DNA of 64,000 nt from Buxus sempervirens. Lineage: Eukaryota; Streptophyta; Magnoliopsida; Buxales; Buxaceae. The notes beneath the pieces are model-generated. The model worked only from the letters and a program-made list of their open reading frames with translations, did no database searches and was not told the DNA's origin. Shown in pieces: positions 10,080 through 22,193 of this stretch (position 1 is the stretch's first letter; each line of letters begins with the position of its first letter). The stretch lies in the NCBI GenBank assembly GCA_947561395.2, contig OX387190.1, forward strand, positions 13,324,858 through 13,388,857, written 5' to 3'. The translations under genes and the position numbers were made by a program.

Positions 10080-11516
10080 GGCGCTCAACCTTGCGCTCAA
10101 GCGATCATGTTGGGCGGTCTCTAATAACTGAGTTTTGAACAGGCGCTCAACCCATGTGCTCAAGTGATCGTGTTGAGCATTCATTCAAAAAAATAATACA
10201 AGTGAGATGCTTGACATGGTCGCTCGAGTGACCTATCAAGCGCTTGGCCAATTGCTGTAAAATCTGATTTTTGTAATTTTTCTCTTTTAATCCTTTAAAA
10301 CATGATTCTAACAATTCAAATCACTTCTAATACATCTGATATCATCTATAAATCATACTAAATCATTCTAAATAAATCAAAATATAGATTTACTACAATT
10401 CTAAATCAAAACCTTAGAAAATCAATACTAGAAACATTCTTAACAGTTTTCATAATCTCTATCCATGATCAATCAAACCCACAAAATATATTGTATAAAA
10501 TATAAGATTTTGCATCTCAAATCATCATACATTAATTCTAAATCAAACCCAATCGATTAAACATAAAGCCATGCAACAATTAAACAAAACGGGGTGTTAC
10601 TACTTGCCTCAAGAATGCGAAATCCTTTTTCAAGGTATAGCTGAAATTATGCTATTATCGTAGCACTCTAGATAGTTCTAAACACCATTGCCACCGTTCA
10701 AATTGAAGTCTCACCAGTCATGAACAAAACTTGCAAATTTGAGGCTGATCCAATGGTTAAATCTTTCTAGATCGCAGTTTGATGAACGCTGATCAGAAAT
10801 TTCTTTAGCTACTTCTCTCTCTAAAAGTTTCTTATTCTCTCTCTCTCTCTCTATTTATTTTCTTCAAACGTGAACTTCACTTTTCTCTTTCTTTTTTTCC
10901 ATTCAATTTGAATTAGAAGAAACCTTGAATCTTTCCTAATTCCTTCCTTTTATAGATTCACCCAGGTAGAAATCCTAACTGGATTAGAAAACTTTTTAAC
11001 TAACACTACTTGCTTATCTTATACCATTTCTCCTTTCTAAATCTTATGTTTTAAATCCCATTCAAGAGAAGCTTCTAATTTAGTAAAGTTTCCTGCATAT
11101 TGATTGTCGTATTTTTAATTATTACTAAAACTCCCCAAAATTCCTCTTTTTCCTCAACTTAAAGCTCCTAATCAACTATAATTACCAATATGCCATTTTC
11201 TCACTTTTATACCATAAATCAAGCTATTTAAATCTAACTTAAACCCAACTTAGGTCTAGCCTAATTTCTTAAGTTTATTAATATAATTAATTATTTAGCT
11301 AATTAGGATTTGACCAAAATACCCTTCTCTTGATAATTGTATATCTAACCATTGGATCTTTTCTAAAATTTCCAGATTTATTCCCCATAATATTTTTAAT
11401 TAAATTTAGGCTTTCCAAATTAGCACACTAATCCCCAAATGTTCAAAAGTTGATTTAATCTCCTGATTTATTTTAAATAAAATTTTATTTATTTACTGAA
11501 AATTCGGGGTTTCACA
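10080..11516 (-). mobile_element. LTR fragment, third family (host of element A)
   Basis: Non-coding. It ends GAAAATTCGGGGTTTCACA at 11516, the inverted form of an LTR start (TGTGAAACCCCGAATTTTC), so this is the 5' part of a minus-oriented LTR. The remainder lies left of element A, outside the window. It starts with a CpG-rich patch of GCGCTCAAGCGATC-like repeats (10080-10260) that recurs in the other LTRs. The rest is AT-rich (10260-11516) with CT microsatellite at about 10836-10855. The next five bases, CTAAA, would be its TSD. Confidence 0.7.
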
Positions 11517-12139
11517 CTAAATATGCAATGGAATAATCAGGCTAATCATGTAAATCAAGCATTCACAATAAGTCTTGTAGGACTCATAAAATAGCGAATA
11601 AAGAAAATCAATAGACTATGCCGATATGCTACCTAACTAAATTACAAGCGAACAAACTGATAGCAGTTAGGCTATTCGATACCCTACAGAAGTACTCAAT
11701 TGATACCGAAGTGAGTTAGCATGTACAGTCCAACCTATACCAGAGTGGAAAAGGTTCAACCGACCAATACCAGAGTAATACCATCATAAACATGATGGAT
11801 TGCCTATGACACAGAATTTGAGCTGTACAAACCATTTCACTTACTAGCTACTCTATGGATCTATTTGAGAGCTAAGACCACTTGATAGTGGAAAAGCAAA
11901 ACTAGGTAGCATACATGCGTCATGGTAATCGCATACGCGAAATCAATAATCTAGGCATACACCAAATCATATATGTCATAACAAACCCACATACATGGAG
12001 ACAAATAATTCTCAAATCAAACACTCATACGATGAGACATATACATGTCAAGAACTTGGTCTAAATAGTGAAATCCAATTCAAGTGTAAATTAAATCATT
12101 CTGATGCTTGAAACATGTTTAAATAGTTCAAATAAAAGT
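11517..12139 (-). mobile_element. LTR interior, third family, part 1
   Basis: Non-coding. It resembles 18040-18660: both contain the order ATATGCCACCTAAC-like, GATAGCAGTTAGGCTAT, GAAGTACTCAA-GATACCG-AGTGAGTT and TACTAGCTA-TCTATGGATC. Hence it is the middle of another copy of the same LTR family, interrupted here by the solo LTR at 12140. Confidence 0.6.
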
Positions 12140-14475
12140 TGTAACGCCCCAAACCCGGGTCAGTGCAAACCGGCACCTGACCTGAACCCGGTTCGCTACT
12201 GTGACAACCCGAATTCAATTCAACAACCAAATTCGAGGTGTCACTGGCCTATATCAAATAATCATCAAGAATATACCAGACTAAAGAATTTAAATAATCC
12301 ATTCAATTGGGTAACTATCAGAGTGTGGAAACAAGTATGTGTGGAAGTGTAGTCTAAAATCCTCAAATGAACATTAAAGTTAATCATCAATCATTAATAT
12401 CAAAGTCTGGTAAAATAAAATGGTTACTATCTCTCTCATCTCTCTAGTACATCAAATCCAAATAAATAATAGTCTATCAAATATGACTAAGTCTAAACAA
12501 TCCTCTACCTCAAACAAGATTCGGATAAAAGTAATCTTCCGGTGTATACTCAGCTACCTCTTCCTGGAAATCACTATGATCCCCCTCTCGCGTATCAACT
12601 GAAAAATGAAATAAAAGTAGGGTGAGATATGAATATCCCAGTAGGTAATACATGCATGATTAAACAGTTAATATAAGTAAAGTAACAGTTCATGCACGAT
12701 TAAGCAATATCGACTAATCAGGCTCGTATAATCATTCGTATCATTCATGAATACAAAAAAGTATGATAAACAGTTCTAGAGATGAATTTCAGCAAGTTCT
12801 ATTATAAGAATCCAATATCAAAATCAATAACATAATTCATACTTTGCTAGGATGCACTAAACAGTCACATCCGATCAATATCTCAATCACATGCCTCCAG
12901 CATGTATATAATAATAATAACAAGTGCTTGTGATTTCAGTGTTATTGTAGGACTCACAAAGATAGATAAACCTTTTGAGATGATTCTCAACCAATTGTTA
13001 TACCACCGTGCGACTTAGGAGCAATGCTACTAATGATACTCAAGTCCCATGCAGCACAGCTTAGACAAGAGCCGTAGTCACTGACTTATTGCACACGTAC
13101 CCATCAGAGTTGGCATGTACCACCAGCATGCAGTACCAGAATCAATACATGGAGATGGTCGCTTATCCACATGTACAGGGAATCACCAGTGGCTCACCGA
13201 GGTGTCCCTCCAAACATAGGACCTTCCCAGACAAACTAAATTGCAAAGGAAGCGCGTCGCATATAGGAGTAACTCAACCCAAATGATATATCCCTCAGCT
13301 ATCTAGCAACAACTATGGATCCATCACCAGCTATGCTCACTAGACTCCAAAATTCCCTAAAATATAATATTTCTATAAGGGTGGTGCCTAGCGGCATATA
13401 AAGGTTAAATCTGTCAATTACTTCAATATTCGGTCATCTGAGTTCTGAATTCTCTTTATAAAGTTTTTTGGTTTATAGTGTCATTTAGAGTTGTTTTGAT
13501 AATCAAATAATAGTTAGGTTTTTCCAAAACTAGATTTCTCCATTACTTTCAAAGTTTGGCAACTAATGTCATAAATACCTTCCTAATTTATTTTTCTATA
13601 AAACAGGGAATTAGATAATTTATTTTGGTCTTAAAACATCTTAATTAATCATTAAAATTGTCTAAAAATAGTTTGGAATTGAATCAGGGTTTGAAATTTC
13701 GAAAATCTGCAAATTCTGAACAGAGCGCCTAGGATCACTCAGGATCGCCTCGGTGGTCTGTGGTCGGCGGTAGTTCAAAACAGGACGCCGACGATACGTC
13801 TTCCAGAGGTCTTCGGCAGTCTAAGATTTTTAACTAGCGTCGAGGATCGCCGAGTACAGTCGAGGTCGGTGGTCATCCAAAACGAATAGAAACAGTTTTA
13901 AATCGTGATTTTTCTCGTTCAATCTCATTCTATCATACATATAACATTGATACTAAACTAAATACATCAATAGATCATATAAAAACATGCTTTTGCGATT
14001 AAACGAACATAAATACCAAAAATGAACAAAAACAATGTCACCTACCTCTTGAACGTGCGTGCTTCTCCTTCTTCTCCAACAAACTACACTCACAGACGTG
14101 AGATAACCCCTGGACGATGAAGAACACCAAAACCAGAAATTTCCTCCTCCTTCCTCCTCAGTCGCTCGACTCGGTTTGTCACTTGCGGCTGTCGTCAAAT
14201 ACAAGCGAGAATATAACGAATACGTTTTAGGTTATTAAACTAATATATATACCTCTTGATCCCATGTATCTCACGTACAACTTTCCTATACACACTACCC
14301 AATCAGAACACATACCTCGATATCTCATGATCGAACGGTCAGATCTGTGTCCAACTCTGGATCTCCACTAATTATATCATCCCCTACAATAATAAAATAT
14401 TTCCATCAATTATAACTCTCAAGAATATTATTTATTAATTTATTTTATTATTTGAGGAAAATTCGGGGTTTTACA
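12140..14475 (-). mobile_element. Solo LTR of the element B family (2336 bp)
   Basis: The ends TGTAACGCCCC...GGGGTTTTACA match the LTRs of element B. The TSD AAAGT is found at 12135-12139 and 14476-14480. The sequence aligns along its full length with 19828-22180 but is clearly more diverged than the two LTRs of element B are from each other. Sense is minus, as in element B. No internal region is present. A CpG-rich patch lies at 13725-13870. Confidence 0.92.
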
Positions 14476-14814
14476 AAAGTGTAATAACTCTTAATGAAAA
14501 TCAAGTTTTATTGAAATGAAAACAATTTGGAACAATTAACCTCAAATAAGAGTCATTTAGTAGAATGTACCCAAAATCTTTATAAAAATCAATTAAATTT
14601 TTAGTTATTGTAGACAATCTCAAAATACTCTAATCTAATTAGTACATGAATTAGAATCACTCAAAAATAAGTTTAAAATAAAAATTACACAAATTCCTCA
14701 AAATATGAAAACAAGGTACGAGTGCTCAATATAGCGCTCGAGCAGTGTCTCGGGCATTTGGTTTAAGTGAAAATTTCATCTAATTGCTCAATATAGGGCT
14801 CAGGTGTCCTATCA
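14476..14814 (-). mobile_element. LTR interior, third family, part 2
   Basis: Continuation of the 11517-12139 fragment after the solo LTR. AT-rich, with two GCTCAATATAG-GCTC repeats near 14730-14800 in the family's CpG-bearing patch. No gene is seen. Confidence 0.55.
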
Positions 14815-15169
14815 TGTAACACCCTAGATCCAGGTTTAATTTCCTAAACCCGCGGTGTTAGTATTTGTGAGCCGAAGCTAACTAATAACTCGAGAGATTT
14901 TAAACCTTTTACTTATAGCAAATCTAAAGCATGAAGTAAGAATTAATTCTCTTTCAATTACACATTAGATTTCCAGGTCATTTACTATTTTGCTAACTAA
15001 AATTTACAAGCCAAAATTCTAATTACAATCTTTACTTTAAATTCTAGATCAACACTATATTCTACCCCTTCTGATGCATTGCTCAAATTAGGACGCCTTC
15101 TCCAAGAGTACCTAAAAAATGGGGAAAACTGGAGTGAGATATAAATCTCAACAAATAACAATGTGCATG
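14815..15169 (-). mobile_element. Interrupted LTR, third family, segment 1 of 4
   Basis: It opens TGTAACACCCTAGATCCAGG, the inverted 3' end of this LTR family. The same LTR continues at 17989-18928, 30715-30788 and 34165-36228 once the three nested insertions are set aside, for a total of about 3.45 kb, close to the 3366 bp of the complete relative at 30794-34159. Flanks are TATCA (14810-14814) and TATCC (36229-36233), an imperfect TSD. Confidence 0.65.
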
Positions 15170-15739
15170 TGTAGACACCCCAAAATTGCACGATTTTTGA
15201 TAAATCTTGAAGGAGAGAAATATTTTATTGGAATTTTCAATTCTTTGCATTGGGTTTGAGATACTTAACCCATTTGAATCCAAAACGGAAAAGGAAAAGG
15301 CCCGAATTCAATCTTTTGTGCAAAGTCAAGCTTTTTCCGGTTGAATTTTGTTGAATTTTGACCCCAGAAAATGAAATATTTTTTAAAACCAGATTTCAAG
15401 ATAATTTTTCCCGGTAATCAAGTTTTTAGCCATGTTATTGCATAAAAGAATTTTTTGAGATTTTAAATCTTGATGAATACCTTGGTTTTAACATATTGAA
15501 CCTTTTTTTCTAGACCTGAAAAATCGGAATTTTGCCTAGAACTGGAAAGTTGACTTTTTATTCACTTGGAATTTGGGTCTGGAACTATTTTTAATGGATT
15601 CAAATGGGGGGGTGTTTGCTTATTTACATGTAATATCTTAAGTAAATGGAGATTAAAAAATACGAGGACATTTACTTAAACGATATTACATGTAAATAAG
15701 TATTGCCTGTGTTAAAATTTGGAAAAAAGGCTTTTTTCC

Positions 15740-15892
15740 CTGTATCCGGCAACTCAGGCCGGATACAGGTACCTTTCTTTGTATCCGATGGAAAATGCCG
15801 GATACAAGAAAGTTTTAGTGTATCCGGCATTATATGCCGGATACATTAAGGCCCTTGTGTATCCGGCCTGATATGCCGGATACATAAGTTTT
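15740..15892. repeat. Array of GTATCCGGC/GCCGGATAC inverted repeats in U3
   Basis: Four successive short palindromes with arms GTATCCGGC and GCCGGATAC (one arm reads GTATCCGATGG), spaced about 35-45 bp, about 160-310 bp upstream of the TATA box. A matching set is in the LTR of element D. Confidence 0.85.
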
Positions 15893-16050
15893 GCTCAAAA
15901 TTAGGGTTTTCCGAGAGATTTCACTTTTTACCATCATGTCCCTCATTAAATGAGGGGAAATCTCGGAAATAGCCTTAGGGTTAAGGTTGGTGGGCTATAG
16001 ACATTATGTTGTGTCTACCATTCTTACCAACCCTAACCCTAGCCTTTGCC

Positions 16051-16058
16051 TATAAATA
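16051..16058 (+). promoter_or_regulatory. TATA box of the Tat solo LTR
   Basis: TATAAATA followed by GGAGGCTCCTCC, identical in position and context to the box in element D's LTR. Confidence 0.65.
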
Positions 16059-17983
16059 GGAGGCTCCTCCTTAAGCAAATGGCCATTAACTCTTGCCTTG
16101 AATTCTTGCCAAGAAGAGCTCCAAGAGAAGAGGGAAACCGCTGCGGAAGTGCTTCCAGAATCCAGGTAAGCCTCAAACCTCTTTTTAAAATTTTTTTTTA
16201 CATTCCTAGATCTAGATCTCTTGTTCTACCTTTCTGTAGAATAAGGCCTTTCTATGTGTGTGAAAACCCTTCCCCAGCTCAAAGTATCTCGAGACTCCCC
16301 CTAGCCATAAAACGTGAAGGTGGGATCTAGGAGAAACGAGACTGGGGATTGACCCTAGTGCTAGAACCTATGTAGCATAAAGCCTTTTTGAATGATTGAA
16401 AATAGTTTCATATTCAAAGTACCCCATGATTATCTTGAAGAACCGCGTTTAACGGGGAGAGAGAACAAAGGGAAACGATAATGGAACGGAACCCTAGGTT
16501 GTTTTAGAACCTTATTTTGATGAATATGTATGCATGCTATATTGTTATATTGATCTTGTATGATTTTTTACACTTGCACATACATAGCACTATTTTGGCG
16601 AGATAGGCTCACATTTGGGGATTTATTACATTCATTGTGATAAATCACAAATAAATGGCATCAATCAATTCTGGAATGTTTTTAAATGATTTTTAAAGGT
16701 TTTGTGTTCATTTTGCACGAATTAAACACACTTGGTCACAGTTTTGCATTGGTTTTGCTCAAAAATGGCTTAGCTTGACAGCAACTGTGCCCTTACTTCA
16801 GATGCTCATAACTTCATCGTCCGGATGAATTTTGGAGCGATTCAAGAACCATGGGAAAGGTGAGGCTGTCTAGTTTATGTCCAACAAATTTCATTAATTT
16901 CTATCAAGCAGATTTTTGACACCTATCTGTCGAAGTTGATTGGACAGTTCAGGTTTAAATACAGAACTTGTCACTTCGACGGAGCGCCATGTGTTCGTTT
17001 TAAGTCCGATTCGAATGATTTTTGTTTCTGGGCACTCCGTTATGAGTCTATTTTCAAATCCAATTAGTTTCATATTTTTTTGACTCCATTTGAATTATTG
17101 GTAACGAATTTACTCAGAACTGTTCATCAGTACTTTTCTGGGTAAATGTGTGATCTTCGGGGCCTGTTTGGGAGACCACCCAAGGCACATCCGAATGAGT
17201 TTTTGTATGAAGCTAGTTTCTTTCGGAAGATGGCCATACAGACTTCAATCACACCAAATTTCACGGATTTCTATGGAGTAGATTTTTCTAGATGATTTGC
17301 CAAAGTTGCCTACTTGCTACTTTTGATTTTCTCTAGCAGCAACTTTAAAAGAGCCATAACTCTTAGGTTTTCAACCGGATTTACTTGAAATTTTGCATGA
17401 GACTATTGTTTACCCTAATCTTTCAAATGGATTTGGTTTGATTTAATTTAAAATTGGATTTGATTAATTTCAAGAGAAATGGCCTTACTTTTTACCAAAT
17501 TTCCCGGATTTGCCTCAACTTGGTTTTGTGCAACTTTTGCTGTGATTTCCATATTTTTGTGATATTACAGAAGTGATATTAACATAAAAGAAGATCTGGA
17601 ATTCATTTGGATTTTCATGTGAAGATATCATATATTTGTCCTTTTTCAAGGTTTTCATGATTTTTTAGCAAGCTTTCTATTTTCTTTTGGCATGAATAAC
17701 ACTTGGCAACCACCTTGTGTGGGTGAATGGGGGTGCCTAACACCTTCCTCCGTTCATAATCTAATCCCCTTACCCATCTCTGGATTTGATTTTCAAGTAG
17801 GGTTATTTTTACTCTAGAATTTGCCTTTTAGCACTTTTTATCTCTTTTTGATTGTTTTTGAATCATTTGGTATCCATTCACACCCCATAAATTCTGAATG
17901 GTGGCGACTCTCCCAATTTTTACATTGAGCCCCGCGTGTTAACGGAGGGGAAATCATCTCGGTGATTTTTCCCGTGTCTCACA

Positions 17984-18933
17984 GCATGCTAGAAAACAGT
18001 CCATAATTTTAAAAATAAAGTAATGAGGCATATGATTAAACCATATCAATAATAATAATAATAATAATGCACAAATCATAACAATTAGCAAACCACACCT
18101 ATGACATCACAGGACTAATAGAATCGTAAATAGAGTTAACCAGAGACATGTGCCAATATGCCACCTAACCGATTTACAAGTGGGCTAGCCGATAACAGTT
18201 AGGCTATATATATATATATATATCAATGCAATATGGAAGTACTCAACCGATACCGGAGTGAGTTGGCATATACAGTCCAACCAATCCAGGAGTGGATAAC
18301 GTAGCAACTAACCAATCTAGGAGCGGTACCATCCTCAAGATGATGGAATGCTTATGACATAGAATAAAAACTCTAGAAAACAATTCCATTTACTAGCTAT
18401 TCTATGGATCCATTAAGATCTAAACTTGCTAGACACAACTTCAAAATCAAAAACATTTAATAACTTATTCATAAAATCAGTCAATACTAAATAAAAAGGC
18501 ATACACCATGAAATAGCACATTCTTCCCACCGAGTACATGGATTGAAGAAGTATCTCACTGAGTACACGGACCGAGGATATAAGGCATACGCCACGAGAT
18601 AATCACATAGGTGAATTCACATACGTGATATAACAAACCCACATATGTGGAGATATATACATGTCAATATCAAAACCCCCCATATGAGGAGACAACCATG
18701 TGTCATATCAAGTAACCATATTCATTACCAAAATCTCAGTTGAAATTCCAAAAAGATATAAATAACCAAAACCAGGTTTTAAATAGAGTTCCAAGTCTGT
18801 AAAACAAGATAAGTAGGAAAGCATGTCCAATTCCTTAATCAAAGGTTTAGAATGTGATTTATCAATGTAGGCATCCTTAAATCATCATTCTTTAAGTTTT
18901 AGACAAGTTAGTAATTCACTTTTATGAGCCTTA
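17984..18933 (-). mobile_element. Interrupted LTR, third family, segment 2 of 4
   Basis: Non-coding. It holds GATAACAGTTAGGCTAT, then an AT microsatellite (about 18207-18224), then ACCGATACCGGAGTGAGTTGG and related short motifs, which match 11517-12139 and, inverted, parts of 33400-33680. Interrupted at CCTTA (18929-18933) by the next LTR. Confidence 0.65.
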
Positions 18934-19827
18934 TGTAATACCCCGAAAATTTCTAGAAATTTTAATTAAATAATAATCGGTAATTTATTGTGGATTATAA
19001 TTAAATATATAGGTGATCACATTGATGAAAGAGATCAGGAGTTTGATGCAAATCTAACCGTTGGATCATGACATATTGAAGTAATTATTAATTTAAGGTT
19101 ATATTTTATTTTGATTGGTTAGTAGTATAGGTTATGATGGAAGTGAGATACACAGGATCAGGAGGGATTAAAATAGGGTTTTAATACTTCAGAGAATACG
19201 ACTAATCGTATTGCGTATTGTTTTGTATTCTCTAGCGGCTCAAGGAAACGAGAGACCTAGAGAGAAGAGAAGATGGAGACGAGGAGTTTGTTGATCTCGA
19301 AGCGTTTTGCATCCCAGGAATAGTTCTGTGTTGCTGTGGGGAGAGAGAGAGAGATAAACATCTACAATAAGAGGAAAGAGGAGGAAGAAGGAAACTTGAT
19401 CGAACAGAGGTAGGTAGCACACCCGTTTAGTCGATACTGAGTTTTATTGAGATTTGATCTTTCTACATGATTTGGAAGTATAATATATATATTTTGAAGA
19501 TATTAGAGTTGATTTGTATACGTAGATTGTTGTTTGATGCATAAAAACTAGTTTATAAAAGTTGGATTAGTTGCTGTTTGTCGAGCGCCTGGCATGATCG
19601 CTTAAGCGATCTGGTCGAGAGTCTCGCCTGTGTATTTTTTTTTAGAAAGTTTATAACATAGGGCGCCCAACCGATCGCCTGAGTGATGGGGCCGAGCAAC
19701 AGTTGAAAAGTATTTATTTTTATTTAGGTTGCGTAAGGGATCGCTTGGGCGCCCAACTTGAGCACCTGTTGGTTTAAAATTTCGTTTTGAAATTATTCGA
19801 TCGCCCAACCAGGTCACCTGAGCAATA

Positions 19828-22180
19828 TGTAACGCCCCGAACCCGGGTCAGTGCAAACCGGCACCCGACCCGAACCCGGTTCGCTACTGTAACAACCCGA
19901 ATTTAGTTCAACAACCAAATCCGAGGTGTTACTGGCCCATATCAATTACAACATCAATAACATACCAGACCAAAGAAGTAAATCCAATCCATATATTAAA
20001 CTATCAGAGTGCGGAAACAAGTATGTGCGGAAGTGTATATCAAAATCCTCAAACAAGCATGAAGCTTGACCATCAGTCAGTAATATCAAAGTCTGGTAGA
20101 ATGAACTGGTTACTAACTCTCTCTTGTCTCTCTCAAACATCAAATCCAATAAATGATAATAACCAATAAAAATGCTAAGTCTATAACATCAATCCACCTC
20201 AGACAAGGTCTGGATAATAATAATCCTCCGGCGGATACTCGGCTATCTCTCCCTGGAAGTCTAAGAGATCCCCCTCTCGCGTATCAGCTGAAAAAATGAA
20301 ATAGAAGTAGGGTGAGATACGAATATCTCAGTAGATAACACATGCATGATTAAACAGTTAATATAAGCAAAGTATCATTTCATGCACGATTAAGCAATAT
20401 CGACAAATCAGGCTCGCATAATCATTTATACCATTCGTGAACACAAAACAGTTTGATAACAGTTCTAGAAATGATTTTCAGCAAGTTTTAATATAAGAAC
20501 TCAATAGCCAAATCAATAGCTTAATCCAAGTATTGCCAGGATGTACTAAGCAGTCACATCCAACCAATATCCCAATCACATGCATCCCGCACGTGCACAA
20601 TGGTAATCATATCAAGTGTTATGTTTTCAGTGTCATTGTAGGACTCACAAAGTTAGATAAACCTTTTGAGATGATTCTCAACCAATTGCTATACCACCGT
20701 GCGACTTAAGAGCGATGCTACTAATGATACTCAAGCCCCATACAGCGCAGCTTAGACAAGAGCCGTAGTCACCGACTTATTGCACACGTACCCATCAAAG
20801 TTGGTATGTACCACCAGCATGCAGCACCAAAATCAATACATGGAGGTGGTTGCTTATCCACATGTACAGGGAATCACCAGCGGCTCACCGGGGTGTCCCT
20901 CCAGACATAGGACCTTCCCAGACAAACTAACTTGCAAAGGAAGCGCGTCGCATATATGAGTAACTCAACCCAAATGACATATCCCTCAGCTATCTAGCTA
21001 CGACTATGGATCCATAACCAGTTATGCCCACTAGACTCCAAACTTCCCTAAAGTATCAGAATTCTATAAGGGTTGGTGCCTAGCGGCATATAATGGTTAT
21101 ATCTGTACATTCACTTCATTATTCGGTCATTCGGATTCTGAATTCTCTTTATAATGTCTTATGATTTATAATGTCATTTAGAAGTGTTTAGATAATCAAA
21201 GAATAGTTAGGCTTTTCCAAAATCACATTTCTCATATACCTTCAAAACTTGGCAACTAATGTCCTAAATATCTCCCTAATTTGTTTTTCTGTAAAACAGG
21301 GGTTTAGGTAGTTTATTTTGGTCTTAAAGTACCTTAATTAATCATTAAAATTGTCTAAAAATAGTTTAGAATTGAATTAGGTTCGAAATTATGAAAAATT
21401 GGAAATTCTGCTGAGAGCGCCTGGGATCGCTCAGGATCGCTCCGGGCGGTCATCAGTCGGCGGTAGTGCAATTTCGAGCGCCCACGGTCCGTCGTCCCGC
21501 GGTCCACGGCGTCCTCAAATATTTAACCGGCGCCTAAGATCGCCGATGAGCGCCTCGCACAGTCGAGGTCGGCGGTCTCACCAAATCGAACAGAAACAGT
21601 TCTAAATCACGATTTTTCTCGTCTAAACTCATTCTAATGTATTTATAACATGCTTAGCCTACTAAATACAACTTTACATATCATAGAAACATGCGTATGC
21701 GATTAAACAGAGATAAATCCGAATTTAAAACCAAAACGGTGTCACCTACCTCTTGAACGAAGGTTCCTCTTCCTCACTTCTTTCAACCACGCTTCTTTAT
21801 CACCCAGCAACACTCTGGAAGATGAAGAACTCCAAAAACCCAAGCTTTTCTTCTTCCCCTTCTTCTTCTTGTCCTTCGGTCGCTTGTCGCTTGCGGCTGA
21901 TCAATACGAGCGAGAATACACGCGTATAAATTTAGGTTATTAAACTAATACTTATACTCACTTATCCCATGTGTCTCACCTATACCAAATTCCATACACA
22001 TGCCCAATCAGAATACATACCTTGATATCTCATGATCGGACGGTCAGATCTGCGTCTAATTCTGGATCTCCGCTAAGTTGATCACCTCTTACAATATTAA
22101 AATGTTTCTATCAATCATAACTCTGGGTAATATTATTTACTAATTTAATTTATTATTTAAGGGAAATTCGGGGTTTTACA
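19828..22180 (-). mobile_element. 3' LTR of element B
   Basis: The plus-strand ends are TGTAACGCCCCG and GGGGTTTTACA. It lies next to the purine tract at 22181-22193, which makes it the 3' LTR of the minus-strand element. A CpG-rich patch lies at 21410-21590. The small open frame there is non-coding by context. Confidence 0.95.
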
Positions 22181-22193
22181 TCCTCCCTTCCTT
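22181..22193 (-). promoter_or_regulatory. Polypurine tract of element B
   Basis: AAGGAAGGGAGGA on the minus strand directly before the LTR start TGTAAAACC. It would prime second-strand DNA synthesis. It overlaps the stop codon (TAA) of the polyprotein by two bases. Confidence 0.85.

Larger units (their letters stand above)
15170..17983 (+). mobile_element. Solo LTR of Tat type (2814 bp)
   Basis: It opens TGTAGACACCCCAAAATTGCACG, closes GTGTCTCACA, and has a perfect TSD GCATG at 15165-15169 and 17984-17988. It is similar throughout to the 5' LTR of element D (49155-51435). It carries four GTATCCGG...CCGGATAC inverted repeats at 15740-15890, a TATA box (TATAAATAGG at 16051) and the U5 motif TGGCGACTCT at 17902-17911. 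No internal region follows, so it is a solo LTR. Confidence 0.95.

Noticed and set aside
16046..16330. Open frame following the TATA box in the Tat solo LTR
   Set aside because: It is not conserved as a frame in the LTR of element D, where the region has indels and stops.
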